Shown here: positions 11,264 through 22,917 of the stretch, in pieces
Layout of the letters: the number at the start of each line of letters is the position of its first letter
Position numbering within the stretch: position 1 is the stretch's first letter
Source: Druceiella hillmani
Taxonomy: Eukaryota; Arthropoda; Insecta; Lepidoptera; Hepialidae
Direction of reading: 5' to 3'
NCBI GenBank assembly: GCA_039881145.1
Contig: JAYKKI010000008.1
Location: forward strand, 32,637,501 to 32,701,500
DNA length: 64,000 nt
Position numbers and translations under genes: made by a program
Notes under the pieces: generated by a model
The model's input: the letters and a program-made list of their open reading frames with translations, nothing else
What the model was told of the DNA's origin: nothing
Databases searched by the model: none

Positions 11264-12036
11264 GGTATTAAGTGCTAATAAAACGTATACTAAAGTCTAG
11301 GGTCTCATAATCCTGTAATCCTCTTAGTATAAAATGCTTAAAATCAAGTGGTTTTAAGTGCTAATAAAACTTATACTAAAGCCTAGGGTTTCATAATCCT
11401 GTAATCCTCTTAGTATAAAATGCTTAAAATCAAGTGGTATTAAGTCCCAATAAAAAGTATATTTAAGTCTAGGGTCTCATAATTCTGTAATTCTGTTAGT
11501 ATAAAATGCTTAAAATCAAGTGGTATTAAGTGCTAATAAAATGTATACTAAAGTCTAGGGTCTCATAATCCTGTAATTCTGTTAGTATAAAATGCTTAAA
11601 ATCAAGTGGTATTAAGTGCAAATAAAACTTATACTAAAGTCTAGGGTCTCATAATCCTGTAATCCTCTTAGTATAAAATACTTAAAATCAAGTGGTATTA
11701 AGTGCTAATAAAACGTATACTAAAGTCTAGGGTCTCATAATCCTGTAATCCTCTTAGTATAAAATGCTTAAAATCAAGTGGTATTAAGTGCTAATAAAAC
11801 TTATACTAAAGCCTAGGGTTTCATAATCTTGTAATCCTCTTAGTATAAAATGCTTAAAATCAAGTCGTATTAGTGGTAATAAAACTTATACTAAAGTCTA
11901 GGGTCTCATAATCCTGTAATACTCTTAGTATAAAATTCTTAAAATCAAGTGGTATTAACTGCTAATAAAACGTATACAAAAGTCTATGGTCTCATAATCC
12001 TGTAATACTCTTAGTATAAAATGCTTGAAGTCAAGC
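11264..12036. repeat. 86-bp tandem array, 9 copies
   Basis: The phrase 'agtgctaataaaa' recurs at 11271, 11357, 11443, 11529, 11615, 11701, 11787, 11872 and 11958, giving an 86-bp period with one 85-bp unit. Copies differ by a few bases each. Every unit can fold: TTAGTATA pairs with TATACTAA, and inside that CTTAA pairs with TTAAG. No frame stays open through the array. A satellite-like origin, possibly seeded by a transposon, is plausible but unproven. Confidence 0.95.
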
Positions 12037-12635
12037 TTAATGCAATAAAGAGATACTGCACTTCAAATATCACATATTCTGATAGTAAAACCCGACTCAC
12101 CGATACTTGTTTCGTTAATGGATTGCTTGTGGGGTGATAGCAACCGTGCTTGGTTATTATAATAGAAATAATGTCACAACAAGCTCCGTTACGAGAACGC
12201 ATACTGGAATCCGCCCCTCTTTTAGTGGTCGGTTCTCTATTAAATATAAATGTTAACTAATCAGAAAATGATATTTTGTTATATGGGTATCTGTTTACTA
12301 CAACTGCCGGCAGTCAACCGACTTAATTATAGAAAGCAGTTATAAGTTAATAAAAAGAAGAGTTATATGTAATTTCGTTGATTTTTATGACTCGAATATG
12401 TTATTAAAAACGTGTTAAATTTATGGTGAATTTTGGTATATAAGATATTTTAAAAATTTAATCAACAATTGATATTGAATTTCCCACAAAAGAGATATGT
12501 AAATGACTTTGAACGAAATTACTTTATTAGCATATATAATATAATTAAATTAATAAATTATAATTTATATTTTACACGTGACTTTAATAACCAGTACTAA
12601 TAGAATTATATAATTTAGACATTCAGGGTCATTTA
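12037..12635. other. AT-rich non-coding stretch
   Basis: Nothing recognisable. The minus-strand open frame at 12011-12202 partly overlaps the repeat and is not supported. Confidence 0.4.
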
Positions 12636-12790
12636 TTCACCCAGCTCAGCTGCGTACATCGTATGTAGCCTATATCATAATGCAACCATTGCCACAGCTC
12701 GCCTAGAACGCAGCAGCGACATCGAGTAAGCAATCCAGTAGCTAAACAAGTGTCGCGTGAGTGGGGTTTAACTCGCACGTCAAAATAACT
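12636..12790. promoter_or_regulatory. GC-richer island, candidate regulatory element
   Basis: A short compositional island (cacccagctcagctgcg..., gccacagctcgcctagaacg..., cgcgtgagtggg) with several CAGCTG/CAGCTC E-box-like sites. No open frame of note. Function is inferred only from composition. Confidence 0.3.
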
Positions 12791-13129
12791 AAGCTTATTT
12801 CTCGTCGACTTAAACTCTCATAGTGTAAGTAAAAAAAAAATATTAATTTATAAAACAATTTTTTTTTATTTTTCGATTTTTGTTTTTTTAACAAATATAC
12901 AAAAAAGGAAATCAAAAATATAATATTAATTATGTGTAGCGATACGATATGATATAATGGTACGGAACCTTTAGGGCGCGAGTTCTACTCACACTTGACC
13001 GCCTTTATTTTTAGAATGGGTGGGTATATTTCCTTGCTCATTTATTGAATTTACTCAAAATAACGTAGAGACAAGAATTACAGGAGAAGTACTGTCAAAA
13101 TATATTGCTTTAGAAATCATGAACAATAA

Positions 13130-13345
13130 AATGCAACCAAAACGGCCACTAGCGTTTACCTCGTACACGGCTTTGAAGGCGCAATCGCCGAGTCTTTATT
13201 TGCATCACAATTGACGTCTCGGTCGAGTTGGGAATTACTTGCGTTCAGTGTTCGTAATTAGCGAGCGCGGGTACGCGTCTCGCGCCCCCTTAACTAGACG
13301 GATATAGAGAGCGCTCTGAGTGATACGTCGCGAAGATAACTTTGT
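13130..13345. promoter_or_regulatory. GC-rich island, candidate regulatory element
   Basis: A compositional island containing 'tttatttgcatcacaattgac' (a TTTGCAT half of the POU octamer beside a homeodomain-type CAATTG) and CG-rich 'gcgagcgcgggtacgcgtctcgcg'. The plus-strand frame at 13020-13214 has no domain and ends inside the island. Confidence 0.35.
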
Positions 13346-13767
13346 TTCTTAACAACGTGTATGCGCCACACATGATTTGAATATTATACTGACGGAAGCT
13401 ATTCTGAGAGGCGTAACAGAAATGAGATATTTAATGTGTGTACATTTTATGTGGGAGAGGAAATATTTAACTCTCGTATAATTTGTAACACTCCCCTTGA
13501 AGTATTTCGATGTGCTCGTACGTAGAGGTATAATGAGAATAGGCAGCGGTGTTTCCGACAAACAAGTTTAAGCGTAATGGATGCGAATAAAGGAATTGTA
13601 GGTCTTTTCGTCGCCTTTATATTTATATTCGTATGTGGCCGTGAAGTGCGAAGGCCTATCACGGAAAAATCCATTTATGTGCTTGATGAGGCAAGTCTGG
13701 TAATGGACTTTGCAAATTGTATTTCTATGTTGTTAAAGAAAAAATATTGAATTTGGTTTTACTCGTA

Positions 13768-13772
<5 letters not shown>
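13346..13772. other. non-coding stretch of intermediate GC
   Basis: Two overlapping minus-strand frames (13349-13561 and 13447-13674) run here in different frames. Neither has a domain, a good start context or a codon bias, so neither is annotated. Confidence 0.35.

Positions 13773-13828
<56 letters not shown>
13773..13828. repeat. (TA)n microsatellite
   Basis: A pure alternating TA run of about 55 bp. Confidence 0.95.
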
Positions 13829-13831
<3 letters not shown>

Positions 13832-13873
13832 TATATTGATGTTTAATATATGGGGTTCCACGCCCATTCCCCG

Positions 13874-13903
13874 ACAAACTTTCCGTGCTCCCCGAAAGTT
13901 TGT
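13874..13903. repeat. 10-bp inverted repeat with 10-nt loop
   Basis: ACAAACTTTC (13874-13883) pairs perfectly with GAAAGTTTGT (13894-13903) across the C-rich spacer cgtgctcccc. It stands out because the surrounding 60 bp are GC-richer than the adjoining TA run. No known element is recognised. Confidence 0.7.
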
Positions 13904-13909
13904 TAGGCT

Positions 13910-15164
13910 AAAGGAAAAATTTGTAAGCGTTATTTTACGATACTCCTGATAAATTTTAGAGGTTCCAGGGGATCGCGACAATTAGTTTGAGAACGAAACT
14001 GTAAATAAATACTCGTATATATAGAATAAAAACATTTTCGTCAATGAAATTGAGGCGATGAAAAATATTTATGAGCAATAAATATGAAAATAGTGAAATT
14101 ATGATAGAAAAAAATAAACGTAATTAATGGGGTTATTATACTGCAACACTATAAACATTTTGACAATCACAAAAATACACGGGATTAAATTTTTAATGTA
14201 AATTTTGTTACGCTTCCGGTTATCCGATTGACCCAAAATTTTATATAAAGTTTCGATGACAACACAATATTATTATATAATTAAGTTGATCTGATGGTGG
14301 AGTCGGAAGGTGGTGGAAGTCTGGATGTAAGGTTATACGGATATACTCGTACAGTTTGAGTATGTGTAATTCGATTTGGCAAGACCTGTGAGCTTGTATG
14401 ATGTATATGGTCGCATAATGGCGCTGAAAATTTATAATGGTGAGCGTCATCGTGGTTGAAGACGTTGAAGTCATTTTGGTTAGAATTTGGTTTTCACGTC
14501 ATGTCCATGGTTTGGTGATGGTGCCAAAAAGTGGTTATAGTAACTTTATAACAGCGACCAGCAGATCGCGGATTAGCAGAATATTTCCTTCAAGTACAGA
14601 AATTGTACCTAAAATCCTGTATGATTACTTTCTTGATTGATTTCCTAACATCTATTAATAATTATCCAACAGTCAATAAGTTCTTACCCGTGAGTTAGCC
14701 CGGATACTGGCTCATAGAAACCTGAAGCCGTAGTCGAAGATATTCTTCAAGAAGCGATTTATTAAAAAAAACAAAATAACGATTATAGTAACAAAATCTA
14801 AAAATATTTTATACTTTTAACTTTTAACAGATCGATGGTGGATAAACAAAAAGTAAAACATGAATGAAATTCAATCCATTTACGTCCTCAATGTAGTAAT
14901 TAAGTCAGAGATAAACACGAGTTGATAACTAACTAACCATGAAGAGTTTTTTAAAGCGTGTTATCTTATTGTTAATTCACGGATAATACAGAAAAAGCTC
15001 GGACGGAGATTTCGGTTCTACATTTTCTTTCCGATAAAGGCCAGCTATCGTTTCCTTATCCATTATATCCATTGTATATTCTCTCAAATTTAGTTTTTAG
15101 AAAATTTATTTCCTCGAATAGGGTTCGGACACAATAATATTAAGAAACCTTTAAAGAGATTAAC
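13910..15164. other. non-coding stretch
   Basis: No gene recognised. The 14275-14600 segment is GC-richer (gatggtggagtcggaaggtggtgg...) and has short open frames on both strands, none with a domain. It may be an eroded mobile element or regulatory DNA. Confidence 0.35.
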
Positions 15165-15365
15165 ATTGATGACTTATTCAAATGTGCCCGTCGACTGTGG
15201 CAGAGCGAAGGTTATGCTCAACTTTCCTGCTAGATAATGCCAATGCTTTTAATTTGGCTGATAGCGGGGGCGTGGCGAGACGGAGGCGGGAAGTGACTTG
15301 CGGGTAGCTGTCTGAAGGACGTTTAATGCCGCCGTGAGTTATACGGCTGGTGTCGTCAAGTTCGA
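15165..15365. promoter_or_regulatory. GC-rich island, candidate regulatory element
   Basis: Contains 'gatagcgggggcgtggcgagacggaggcggg', a G-rich Sp1/KLF-like stretch, and 'gtttaatgccgccgtgag'. No open frame of note. Confidence 0.35.
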
Positions 15366-15941
15366 TTTTATATCAAATATTCGATTGTTCGTTTTGAGAA
15401 ATAAGGTTTTTCCTTATATTTTACTTGGTAATTCATCAAGAATAGAGGTTGAAATGAAATGTCGGTTCTTGGTATTCCGTATATGACTAGACTTTCGCCA
15501 TACTAATTTTAATTTTGCCAAACTATCATGATTGATGATATCATATTGTATTTAGCAGTTTGCTGTACTTTTGAGCAGTTGTATTGCTAACGGGCATAAT
15601 TTGAATTAAACATTATACAGGTTAAAAACGTGTAAAATATAGTTTTTTGTTTTAAATATAATATATTGCATCATATTTTATTTGTTATCGTCGAAGAAAA
15701 TGAAGATATGTTCGAAGAGCTCGCTACATAAATAAATACTGTTATGGATGTGACAGGAATGTCGATAAATTTTATATTAATTATTTTTTTTAATTCTCTG
15801 GAACAAAATAGATTAGGTTTTTAGTTCAAAGAGGCTTTGCATGGTATTACGCAATTCTTAATGTTTTTGAACAGATTGACTGATTTGAATATAATTTATA
15901 TATTGCAAATAGTGTCATAGTGATAATCTAGTTTTAAAATT
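15366..15941. other. AT-rich non-coding stretch
   Basis: Nothing recognisable before the 116-bp array begins. Confidence 0.45.
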
Positions 15942-16753
15942 AAGGTAGAAGTAATGAAATGTAGACAAACATATTACGAGGTGTACAAGGAAAGATTCAA
16001 AAAAGATACGTCTGTTCTCACATGTCGTTTGGGGATTTACTTACCAATATTAAAGGTAAGGTAGAAGTAAAGAAATGTAGATAAACATATTACGAGGTGT
16101 ACAAGGAAAGATTCAAAAAAGATACGTCTGTTCTCACATGTCGTTTGGGGATTTACTTACCAATATTAAAGGTAAGGTAGAAGTAAAGAAATGTAGATAA
16201 ACATATTACGAGGTGTACAAGGAAAGATTCAAAAAAGATACGTCTGTTCTCACATGTCGTTTGGGGATTTACTTACCAATATTAAAGGTAAGGTAGAAGT
16301 AAAGAAATGTAGATAAACATATTACGAGGTGTACAAGGAAAGATTCAAAAAAGATACGTCTGTTCTCACATGTCGTTTGGGGATTTACTTACCAATATTA
16401 AAGGTAAGGTAGAAGTAAAGAAATGTAGATAAACATATTACGAGGTGTACAAGGAAAGATTCAAAAAAGATACGTCTGTGCTCACATGTCGTTTGGGAAT
16501 TTACTTACCAATATTAAAGGTAAGGTAGAAGTAATGAAATGTAGACAAGCATATTATGAGGTCTACAAGGAAAGATTAAAAAAGATACGTCTGTTCTCAT
16601 ATGTCGTTTGGGGATTTACTTATCAAAATTAAAAGTAAGGTAGAAGTAAAGAAACGTAGATAAACATATAATGAGGTTGTACAAGGAAAGATTCAAAAAA
16701 GATACGTCTGTTCTCACATGTCGTTTGGGGATTTACTTACCAATATTAAAAGT
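15942..16753. repeat. 116-bp tandem array, 7 copies
   Basis: 'aaggtagaagta' recurs at 15942, 16058, 16174, 16290, 16406, 16522 and 16637, so the period is 116 bp with a 115-bp last step. Copies 2 to 5 are virtually identical, while copies 1, 6 and 7 carry several substitutions and small indels. That is the pattern of recent unequal exchange in the middle of the array. At each junction CTTACC and GGTAAG form a 6-bp hairpin with a 9-nt loop. No continuous open frame. Confidence 0.96.
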
Positions 16754-17032
16754 ATGAAGACAAGAATAATTTTCTTTCCAAATTTACTATATGTTTCTAT
16801 GCGTGAAAAATTATAAATAATCTATGTGAACTCTACATTACAACTTGTGCGTTAATACTAGATTATTATAACATATTTTCTCATTCAAAACATCATGAAC
16901 TTTTCCAATTTTGGTTTTTATTAAGGTTTTATTACATACATTTTTGATAGTAGTGTAGTAAGGGTTATGGCATATGTTTATAAAAGTGTATTATAAGCTA
17001 TAGAGCGTATGAAGCAATGTTCGCAACTGAAG

Positions 17033-17190
17033 GACAAATGAAACATTTATATCAAAATGTCTTAACGATGAATGTCTTCGAGAGACAAACGAAGCATTCA
17101 TATTAAAATAGAATAAATGCCAAAAATGTTTATGAATGAGAGACAAATGAAGTATTTATATCAATATGTCTTTGGTTTGTTCTCGGACAT
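17033..17190. repeat. degenerate 51-58-bp tandem repeat, 3 copies
   Basis: 'gacaaatgaa-catttatatcaaaatgtctt' and its variants begin at 17033, 17084 and 17142. They are strongly diverged, so this is an old minisatellite. Confidence 0.65.
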
Positions 17191-17214
17191 GTTATATTTT
17201 CTATGTCATCTAAA

Positions 17215-17520
17215 ATGTTTCATAAGACACCAACGAAGCTAGGTATAAACGCGTCAAAGACAGTTTCCCTCCTACATGGAATCAATGTAATTACGCGGGG
17301 CATCTTCGTTTCTTTCCTCACATAAAATATATTATTCTCTCGCGGCGTGGCGTAAACACACTTTTGTGAGATATCAATTATAATTGATGGGTATTGTTTG
17401 TAAATAAGTGACATTGAAACGGCGGAAGGAAATATTCGCGGCGCGTCGGCACGCTCACGTCAAGCGGAAATGCGTCATGATGGATTGTGGATCACTTTAA
17501 CGTTTGTTATTCTTGGAGAA
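17215..17520. promoter_or_regulatory. GC-rich island with homeodomain-type palindrome
   Basis: Contains ATCAATTATAATTGAT at 17373-17388, a perfect 16-bp palindrome with two homeodomain cores, followed by 'gtattgtttgtaaataag', which fits a forkhead site. At 17461-17487 lies a 27-bp motif that recurs with three mismatches at 30572-30598. The minus-strand frame 17220-17414 has no domain. I infer an enhancer-like element, not a gene. Confidence 0.45.
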
Positions 17521-18841
17521 TGTTCGTATTTATATGTATTTATGTGTGCGTCCCTACCTACTTTTATTTACTCGCTGATGAGTAGAAGTTTTTTGTTTCA
17601 GCATTTGAAGCGAAATGTGTTGGGGCTTTGTGCGCTGTTTTAGAAATAATGAATGAAATATTTAAGAAATAATGAATGAATAGAAGTAATGAATTAATGG
17701 TTCTGTTGTGTCTTAAGTCATTTGGTTAAGTTAATATTTCATGGGTGTTTTAAATTAATATTTAAGTTTAGGGTATTAGACACTTTTAAAGATTTCATGC
17801 GGAATCAGTACTGTGTGTTTGTAATTTTTCTGTCAAATTTATAACAAAGTCATTTTTGTACAACTCAAAAAATGCTTACTTGAAATTTGAAGACCAAGAT
17901 AGGGGTCTCTTCGTAGTTTACCCGAGTTTTTCTTATTTATAATGTAATTTTAAAGAAAAACGTTTTTTTAAAGTTTATCCGCTTATTATAATTTAGAGAA
18001 ATTAATTTGTTTTACATTTAAAATGTGCTCCTCCGTTTCAGAGTTCATTATTTGCATACATTATTTTCTAATATGTTAATTTTATTCCTGTTATTATGTC
18101 AAGACTTTTTTATACGGTAATCTTCAGTTCCATGAAATAATGTTATATGCCTAAACATTATTCAATTGTTTTGACATAGGCAGTAATATTATACCCGACA
18201 CTTGGGTTCTTTTATCTTTGATTTATAGCTTTGCATGAGCGGAGAATGGAAAACGTGGTAGAAAAAAATTAATCTTAGAATTGGAAATGGCTAAGCAGTT
18301 TTAGAACAGAATCGAAGAAATGGCGGAAGAAAGAAGCTAGTACCCAGCAGAAAGTAATCGTAGGCTGACATGACGCCGTGACGTGTTATTACATATGTTT
18401 ACGCTCTCATGTCTAACGGAAATGGCTAAGTGTTTAATTAAAATATATTATAGCTGTAATATTACATTATCATATAGACTATTATATCCTAGAAAATACA
18501 ATAGAGCTCGCAAATATAAATAGTTTATTGAAATATTGCTACTGAAAAATGAGGGTGGTGTGTACTCACACTACGAGGGATCACTTATGTATAAACACGT
18601 ATTCATATATAAACATTTTAGGGTACATAGTATTTCATTTAAACGAATTAGAAAAAAAAGTTTATATGTATTGTCTGGTATGTCTATCATAGTGCGATTA
18701 AAAATATCGTGAATATACCAAATACTGAATTTCAGAATCACACTTATAACTGTCCAGTGAAATTAGATAAAATTCGAGTAACGCTGTTGTTTTCATAATC
18801 TGAGCCTTACCATACCTTTTATTTTAAGTAATATCAATTCT
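17521..18841. other. AT-rich non-coding stretch
   Basis: A short 'agaaataatgaatgaa' duplication sits at 17641-17697. Otherwise nothing recognisable. The last 120 bp may belong to the Helitron-like element ending at 18871. Confidence 0.4.
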
Positions 18842-18871
18842 ACGCGAGCGAAGTCGCGGGAAACAGCTAGT
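18842..18871 (+). mobile_element. Helitron-like 3' terminus
   Basis: CGCGA (18843-18847) and TCGCG (18854-18858) form a hairpin around gcgaag. After a short spacer comes CTAG (18867-18870) followed by T. Hairpin plus CTRR at the 3' end, inserted next to T, is the defining end structure of Helitrons, and this version is common in Lepidoptera. The 5' boundary cannot be placed. Confidence 0.75.
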
Positions 18872-19119
18872 ATAAAATAATTTTTATTTTATTCAAATAT
18901 AAAAATATTTCATCTACTGTGAAAAAAGACGTGCGCCTGAAGAGGAGTACTGTATTTTTTTGTATTGTCATTTTAAATACATTTCCAAATATTTTCAATT
19001 TTTTTGTGTGTATATAAATTTGTTAAAAACAAATTTACTTACGAACCTTTTATCAATTTTGTCAACGGTATCAACAAGTTTTAATTGTAACAGATCGAAT
19101 CGTATTTAAAAGTAATCTT

Positions 19120-19400
19120 CTCAGACAGCGGAGACTTGTACATAGACGGTGTTTCGTACGCGACTGTTGGCCCCGTCTGATTCCCATCTCGATAGATACC
19201 TAGTTACATGCGTGTGCCATTTACTAATTTGCATATCTTAATGCGTCGCAGGGCGGCTGCAGCGGCCTAAGGCGGGAAGACTCTGTGTACCCGTGTTCGC
19301 ATACATTATCGTGTGAGGCACATACACGCGGCTGTCGGCGGAGTTTATGTGCCAAATTTCGAATGGTTATCTCGCGCGGCACTTAGGCTGTTGATGTTTG
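19120..19400. promoter_or_regulatory. GC-rich island with octamer-containing motif, second copy
   Basis: Holds ATTTGCATATCTTAATG at 19227-19243, preceded by tgtgccatttact, matching the arrangement at 4619-4649. It also contains 'cagggcggctgcagcggcctaaggcggg'. No supported open frame. Regulatory role is inferred from the shared motif and composition. Confidence 0.45.
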
Positions 19401-19890
19401 AGCGGCCAAAAGGTCGTAAGTAGGCTAACGATGAGGGTGGATGTACTTCGTCGGGTAAGGTTGTTCTTGGCTGTTTTGGGATATTGAGTAAAGTGTTTCT
19501 TTTTAACGTAATGTAGCCTTTGTTTTATGTGTGGTATCTTTAATTCGTGTTTTATTTTCCATTGATTGTATCTAATATGCAACTCGGAACTCTTGAAAAT
19601 GTGACACTTTTGAAATATGGCTTTTCATAAATTAATGTTCAGTAGTAGAATAAGAAAACCCTTATATTTTTTTGCATTTTTTATTTTTAAGCTCCATTAA
19701 TTAAATATTAAGCTGTAAATTGATCTGCCCTCTGCCGTCTCCCCTTTAATTTTCCAATCATGATTTTGGAAATCGGAAAAAATTTAGATATTAGTAACTA
19801 AGCTAAATTTAGATATTATTAAAACTTTGTTTTTTTCGGCTAACTTGCAACAACAATTTCAAGAGATATGGGCAACTATAGAACCACTTT

Positions 19891-19959
19891 TTACGCCTGT
19901 TTTGACACGAACTTTTTATGCCTGTTTTGATACGAACTTGGCCTGTTCTGACACGAATA
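19891..19959. repeat. short tandem repeat, 3 copies
   Basis: 'acgcctgttttgacacgaac' is repeated as 'atgcctgttttgatacgaac' and 'ggcctgttctgacacgaat', with a period of 22-28 bp. Confidence 0.85.
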
Positions 19960-20164
19960 TGTATTAAAATTTGGAAGGTCAAATGTAAATTTTACTATTT
20001 AGTTCATCAATAACAAAATTTGAACAACATACTGCACTAAAATTAAAACGTGAGTGGTCACGGTTCGAGCGAAACCGTTGCGAGCGGTTAAAACAAAAGC
20101 GCAAACTCCACGCGAGCGTAGACGCAAGCATAAGCTTATCCCGAGATATATAAAGTCAGGCTTG

Positions 20165-20330
20165 AATATACATATTCATTTGAACGGAGTTGTATCGATT
20201 TGAATCAGATATTGTGAGTTAAATCGATATACAAACTCAATGTAGATTTATCGACTTGTAGGTAGTATTGGTAATCAAATCGCTATACAGACTCGATGGG
20301 GACGTATAGACTTTAATAAAATTGAAACGA
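20165..20330. repeat. degenerate ~57-bp tandem repeat, about 3 copies
   Basis: 'ttaaatcgatatacaaactcaatgtag...cgact' is echoed by 'tcaaatcgctatacagactcgatgggg...agact', and a weaker third copy lies upstream. Old and diverged. Confidence 0.6.
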
Positions 20331-20749
20331 TATACTTCTCTTGAAATGGTGTCAGACGCATGGCTGTGAAAGGTATAGTAGACAATCTATTTTCGTTTTA
20401 AAATAATATTATGTAGCATTAAATGTTTATAAATGCTTAAATATAAAGGAACTGTCGCAGTAAGAGTTATCTCTCTAGTATCTAATATCGAAAAGAAAGC
20501 CGTAAATGTAAGTTTTTTTATTTATGGATTTAATTTTTAATATCAAATTATTGTAGATAAAATTGTCGCGACGTATCTATATACTCGGAGACAAAGTTAT
20601 GAGTACTTGCTTGGATTTGATTGTTCTAAATTTAATTTCATCTCTCTATTTGAATGATCGTGACATTTTTTCTAAATAGTTTCACCCGAAACTTACATCA
20701 AGCAATGAAACAAATGTTAACCTTGTAGCACAAATAAAATAAATACACG

Positions 20750-21140
20750 TACACTTGAGTCACAGATTGAAAACGGCATCGGCGTCGCTAAATGACGTTG
20801 ATAATATTTTCGGCTCTCGTCGCTTGTCCAATGAGCGGGTCAGAGCCGGCGGTCCGGCGCGACCCGACCGCGAAATATACGTCAAGCTCGACGTATCGCC
20901 GCCGCGCAGCGGTCGCGATGACGCTAAATTGTTTGTGATATATGACGCGAACTTGACGTAATATAGCGGTTAGGGCTTACCTTGTTTACCTTTTGCGACT
21001 CTAGGAAACGCTCGCCTATAGCGTTGAATTATGTATGCGGGCGAGGTGCGGATGTGTTGCAGTTTTGTTATAATTTACGCGTTTTGTGGGACTTTTGTGT
21101 TTGTTGGGAAACACTTGTTCACAATGTCTAAGCGTGTACG
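20750..21140. promoter_or_regulatory. GC-rich island, candidate regulatory element
   Basis: The highest-GC stretch of the first half (ggtccggcgcgacccgaccgcg...). It includes a CCAAT box (gtccaatgag), the inverted repeat ATACGTC-aagctc-GACGTAT, and 'ttgacgtaa', a CRE-like site. The plus-strand frame 20755-20961 shows no domain and no splice sites that would make it an exon. Confidence 0.4.
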
Positions 21141-22075
21141 CGAGTTGTATATAGATTTTGTGCATTTTGTTGTAATATATGTAAGCGTTACGTAACATTC
21201 CCTCTTCATTGTTAAAAAAAACTTGTTTTGTGTGTTGAATTACCTATGCGCGTGAAGATTATTAAAATAATAACAGTTTTATAAAGTTTTTTTTATGTTT
21301 AATGTAGTAATAAAAAAATGTAGCTTACGATTTATCAATCTATTCACCTATATTTTTAAGTTATTATTAGGTTTACAGATAATAAATCATCTCATTATAC
21401 TTTTTCGTAGTAGGGGAGCCTTCTGGTTCTTCTTTTAACCGTTAGCATATATACCATTTGCATTGATTCCATATTCTACTGTTGTAGTAACTCTAATCTT
21501 GTATTATTCTTTCCTTCAATTTCATTATATTTCTCTAGAAATTAAAGAAGAGAAAGAAGTGTGTAGTATTAAAGTAGAAGTAAGAATATTGAACCAGTGT
21601 AATAAAAATAAGAGACTACGAGTATGTATCAGGTAGGAAAAGTACGATTTTCCATTAACGCGGCTCGGTGTGTCTAGTTTGGAGATGTAGTTAAGTTACA
21701 TGTAGGTAAATAGATGGATTATGTACTTAAGACTTATTAAAATATTAATTTACATAATTTATTACCTAATATTGAAAAGAACACAGTAAATATTTGGATG
21801 TGGGTTGGTTGTAGTACAATTTTTCTGAATATCGGTAACCGAGGCAATTCTTGTATGGTTTAACATTTGAGGCTTATATTTATTATTGAAAAGCCTGTCT
21901 AATTTACAGATCACATAAAGCATTGAATATGTACAAGAAAAGACAAACAATGTAATCGTTTGTCTTTTAGGTTTAAAATATTTATTCAAGCTTTAACTTA
22001 TTTTTATCAACCGGCACGGCTAAAATTTTCTCTACATATGGAGTTGCCATGACAATTAAATATTATACTTTTTTC
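21141..22075. other. AT-rich non-coding stretch
   Basis: No gene or element recognised. The minus-strand open frames at 21016-21198 and 21762-21989 look like composition effects. Confidence 0.4.
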
Positions 22076-22079
22076 ACAA

Positions 22080-22405
22080 AGAAATTCAAGATGGTGGTGC
22101 CAATATGGCGGACAAGTATTGTTATTTGAAGTCTGATTCGATGAAATTAAGTATCTGTGTTTTAGTAAGTGTTTTGAAGGTCATAAATAACGGATTTAGA
22201 GTCAAAATTTTAAATTTAAATTGGCGAATATTGCTGACTGATTCGTCTAAAAATTGATACCAGGGTATATTGAAGATCAAAAATTGCGAATTTTGTGTCA
22301 AAATTCAAAAATACTATTTTGACCAGTGTGATCCGATTCGACAAAATATTGGTATCCGGGGATATTGAAGGGATCATGAATTTAGAGTTCAAAAATTTAA
22401 AATGT
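22080..22405. repeat. diverged tandem repeat with 'atggcggac' block
   Basis: After 'aagatggtggtgccaatatggcggac', three related units begin 'ctgattcgatgaaat' (22132), 'ctgattcgtctaaaaattg' (22239) and 'ccgattcgacaaaatattg' (22330). Each ends in 'gagtcaaaatt' or similar. The same type of repeat with an atggcgg head occurs in other arthropod genomes as decayed repetitive DNA. Period is about 95-107 bp. Confidence 0.6.
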
Positions 22406-22917
22406 TTTTTTTATTATTTTAAATTATTTTGATAATATCCTTTTGTTAAATTTATAAAAGATAGTAAAACAGGAAAAAATATACAATGATTCAAATTAAA
22501 CGTATTTATTCCGTAATCGAATTCCTAAAGCGGTCCATAAAATTAGGGAAAATATTAAGACTGGGTGTCTCACGCGATGCGCAAACGTAAATTAATAAAT
22601 TATTTTCATTGGCGAGATATAGGCGAACCGTGCGGGAGATATGTACGCGTTCTAGGCATACAAAATAAACTATGACTTCGTTTTCATACAAAGCGTCCGT
22701 CGAAGTTGAAGGAAATTACATCTGACTACATAATAAAATTTGAAGAATATCAATTAATAACTATACATTTTTGATATAAAAATATATAATCTTTTAAAAT
22801 ATTTCTGTAACATAAGTATTCTATACTATATATAAGTTGCATTCGTTTTAAGACCACGCAAATACGATAAATATTACGGATTAGAGAGTTAAACAAAGCC
22901 ACGATACACTTAACGTC

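Noticed and set aside
11264..12036. CRISPR-like array
   Set aside because: The whole 86-bp unit repeats with no unique spacers, and the DNA is clearly from an insect nucleus. It is an ordinary tandem repeat.
20755..20961. Plus-strand frame in a GC-rich island
   Set aside because: Same reason: no domain, no flanking splice signals and no clear GC3 bias over other frames.
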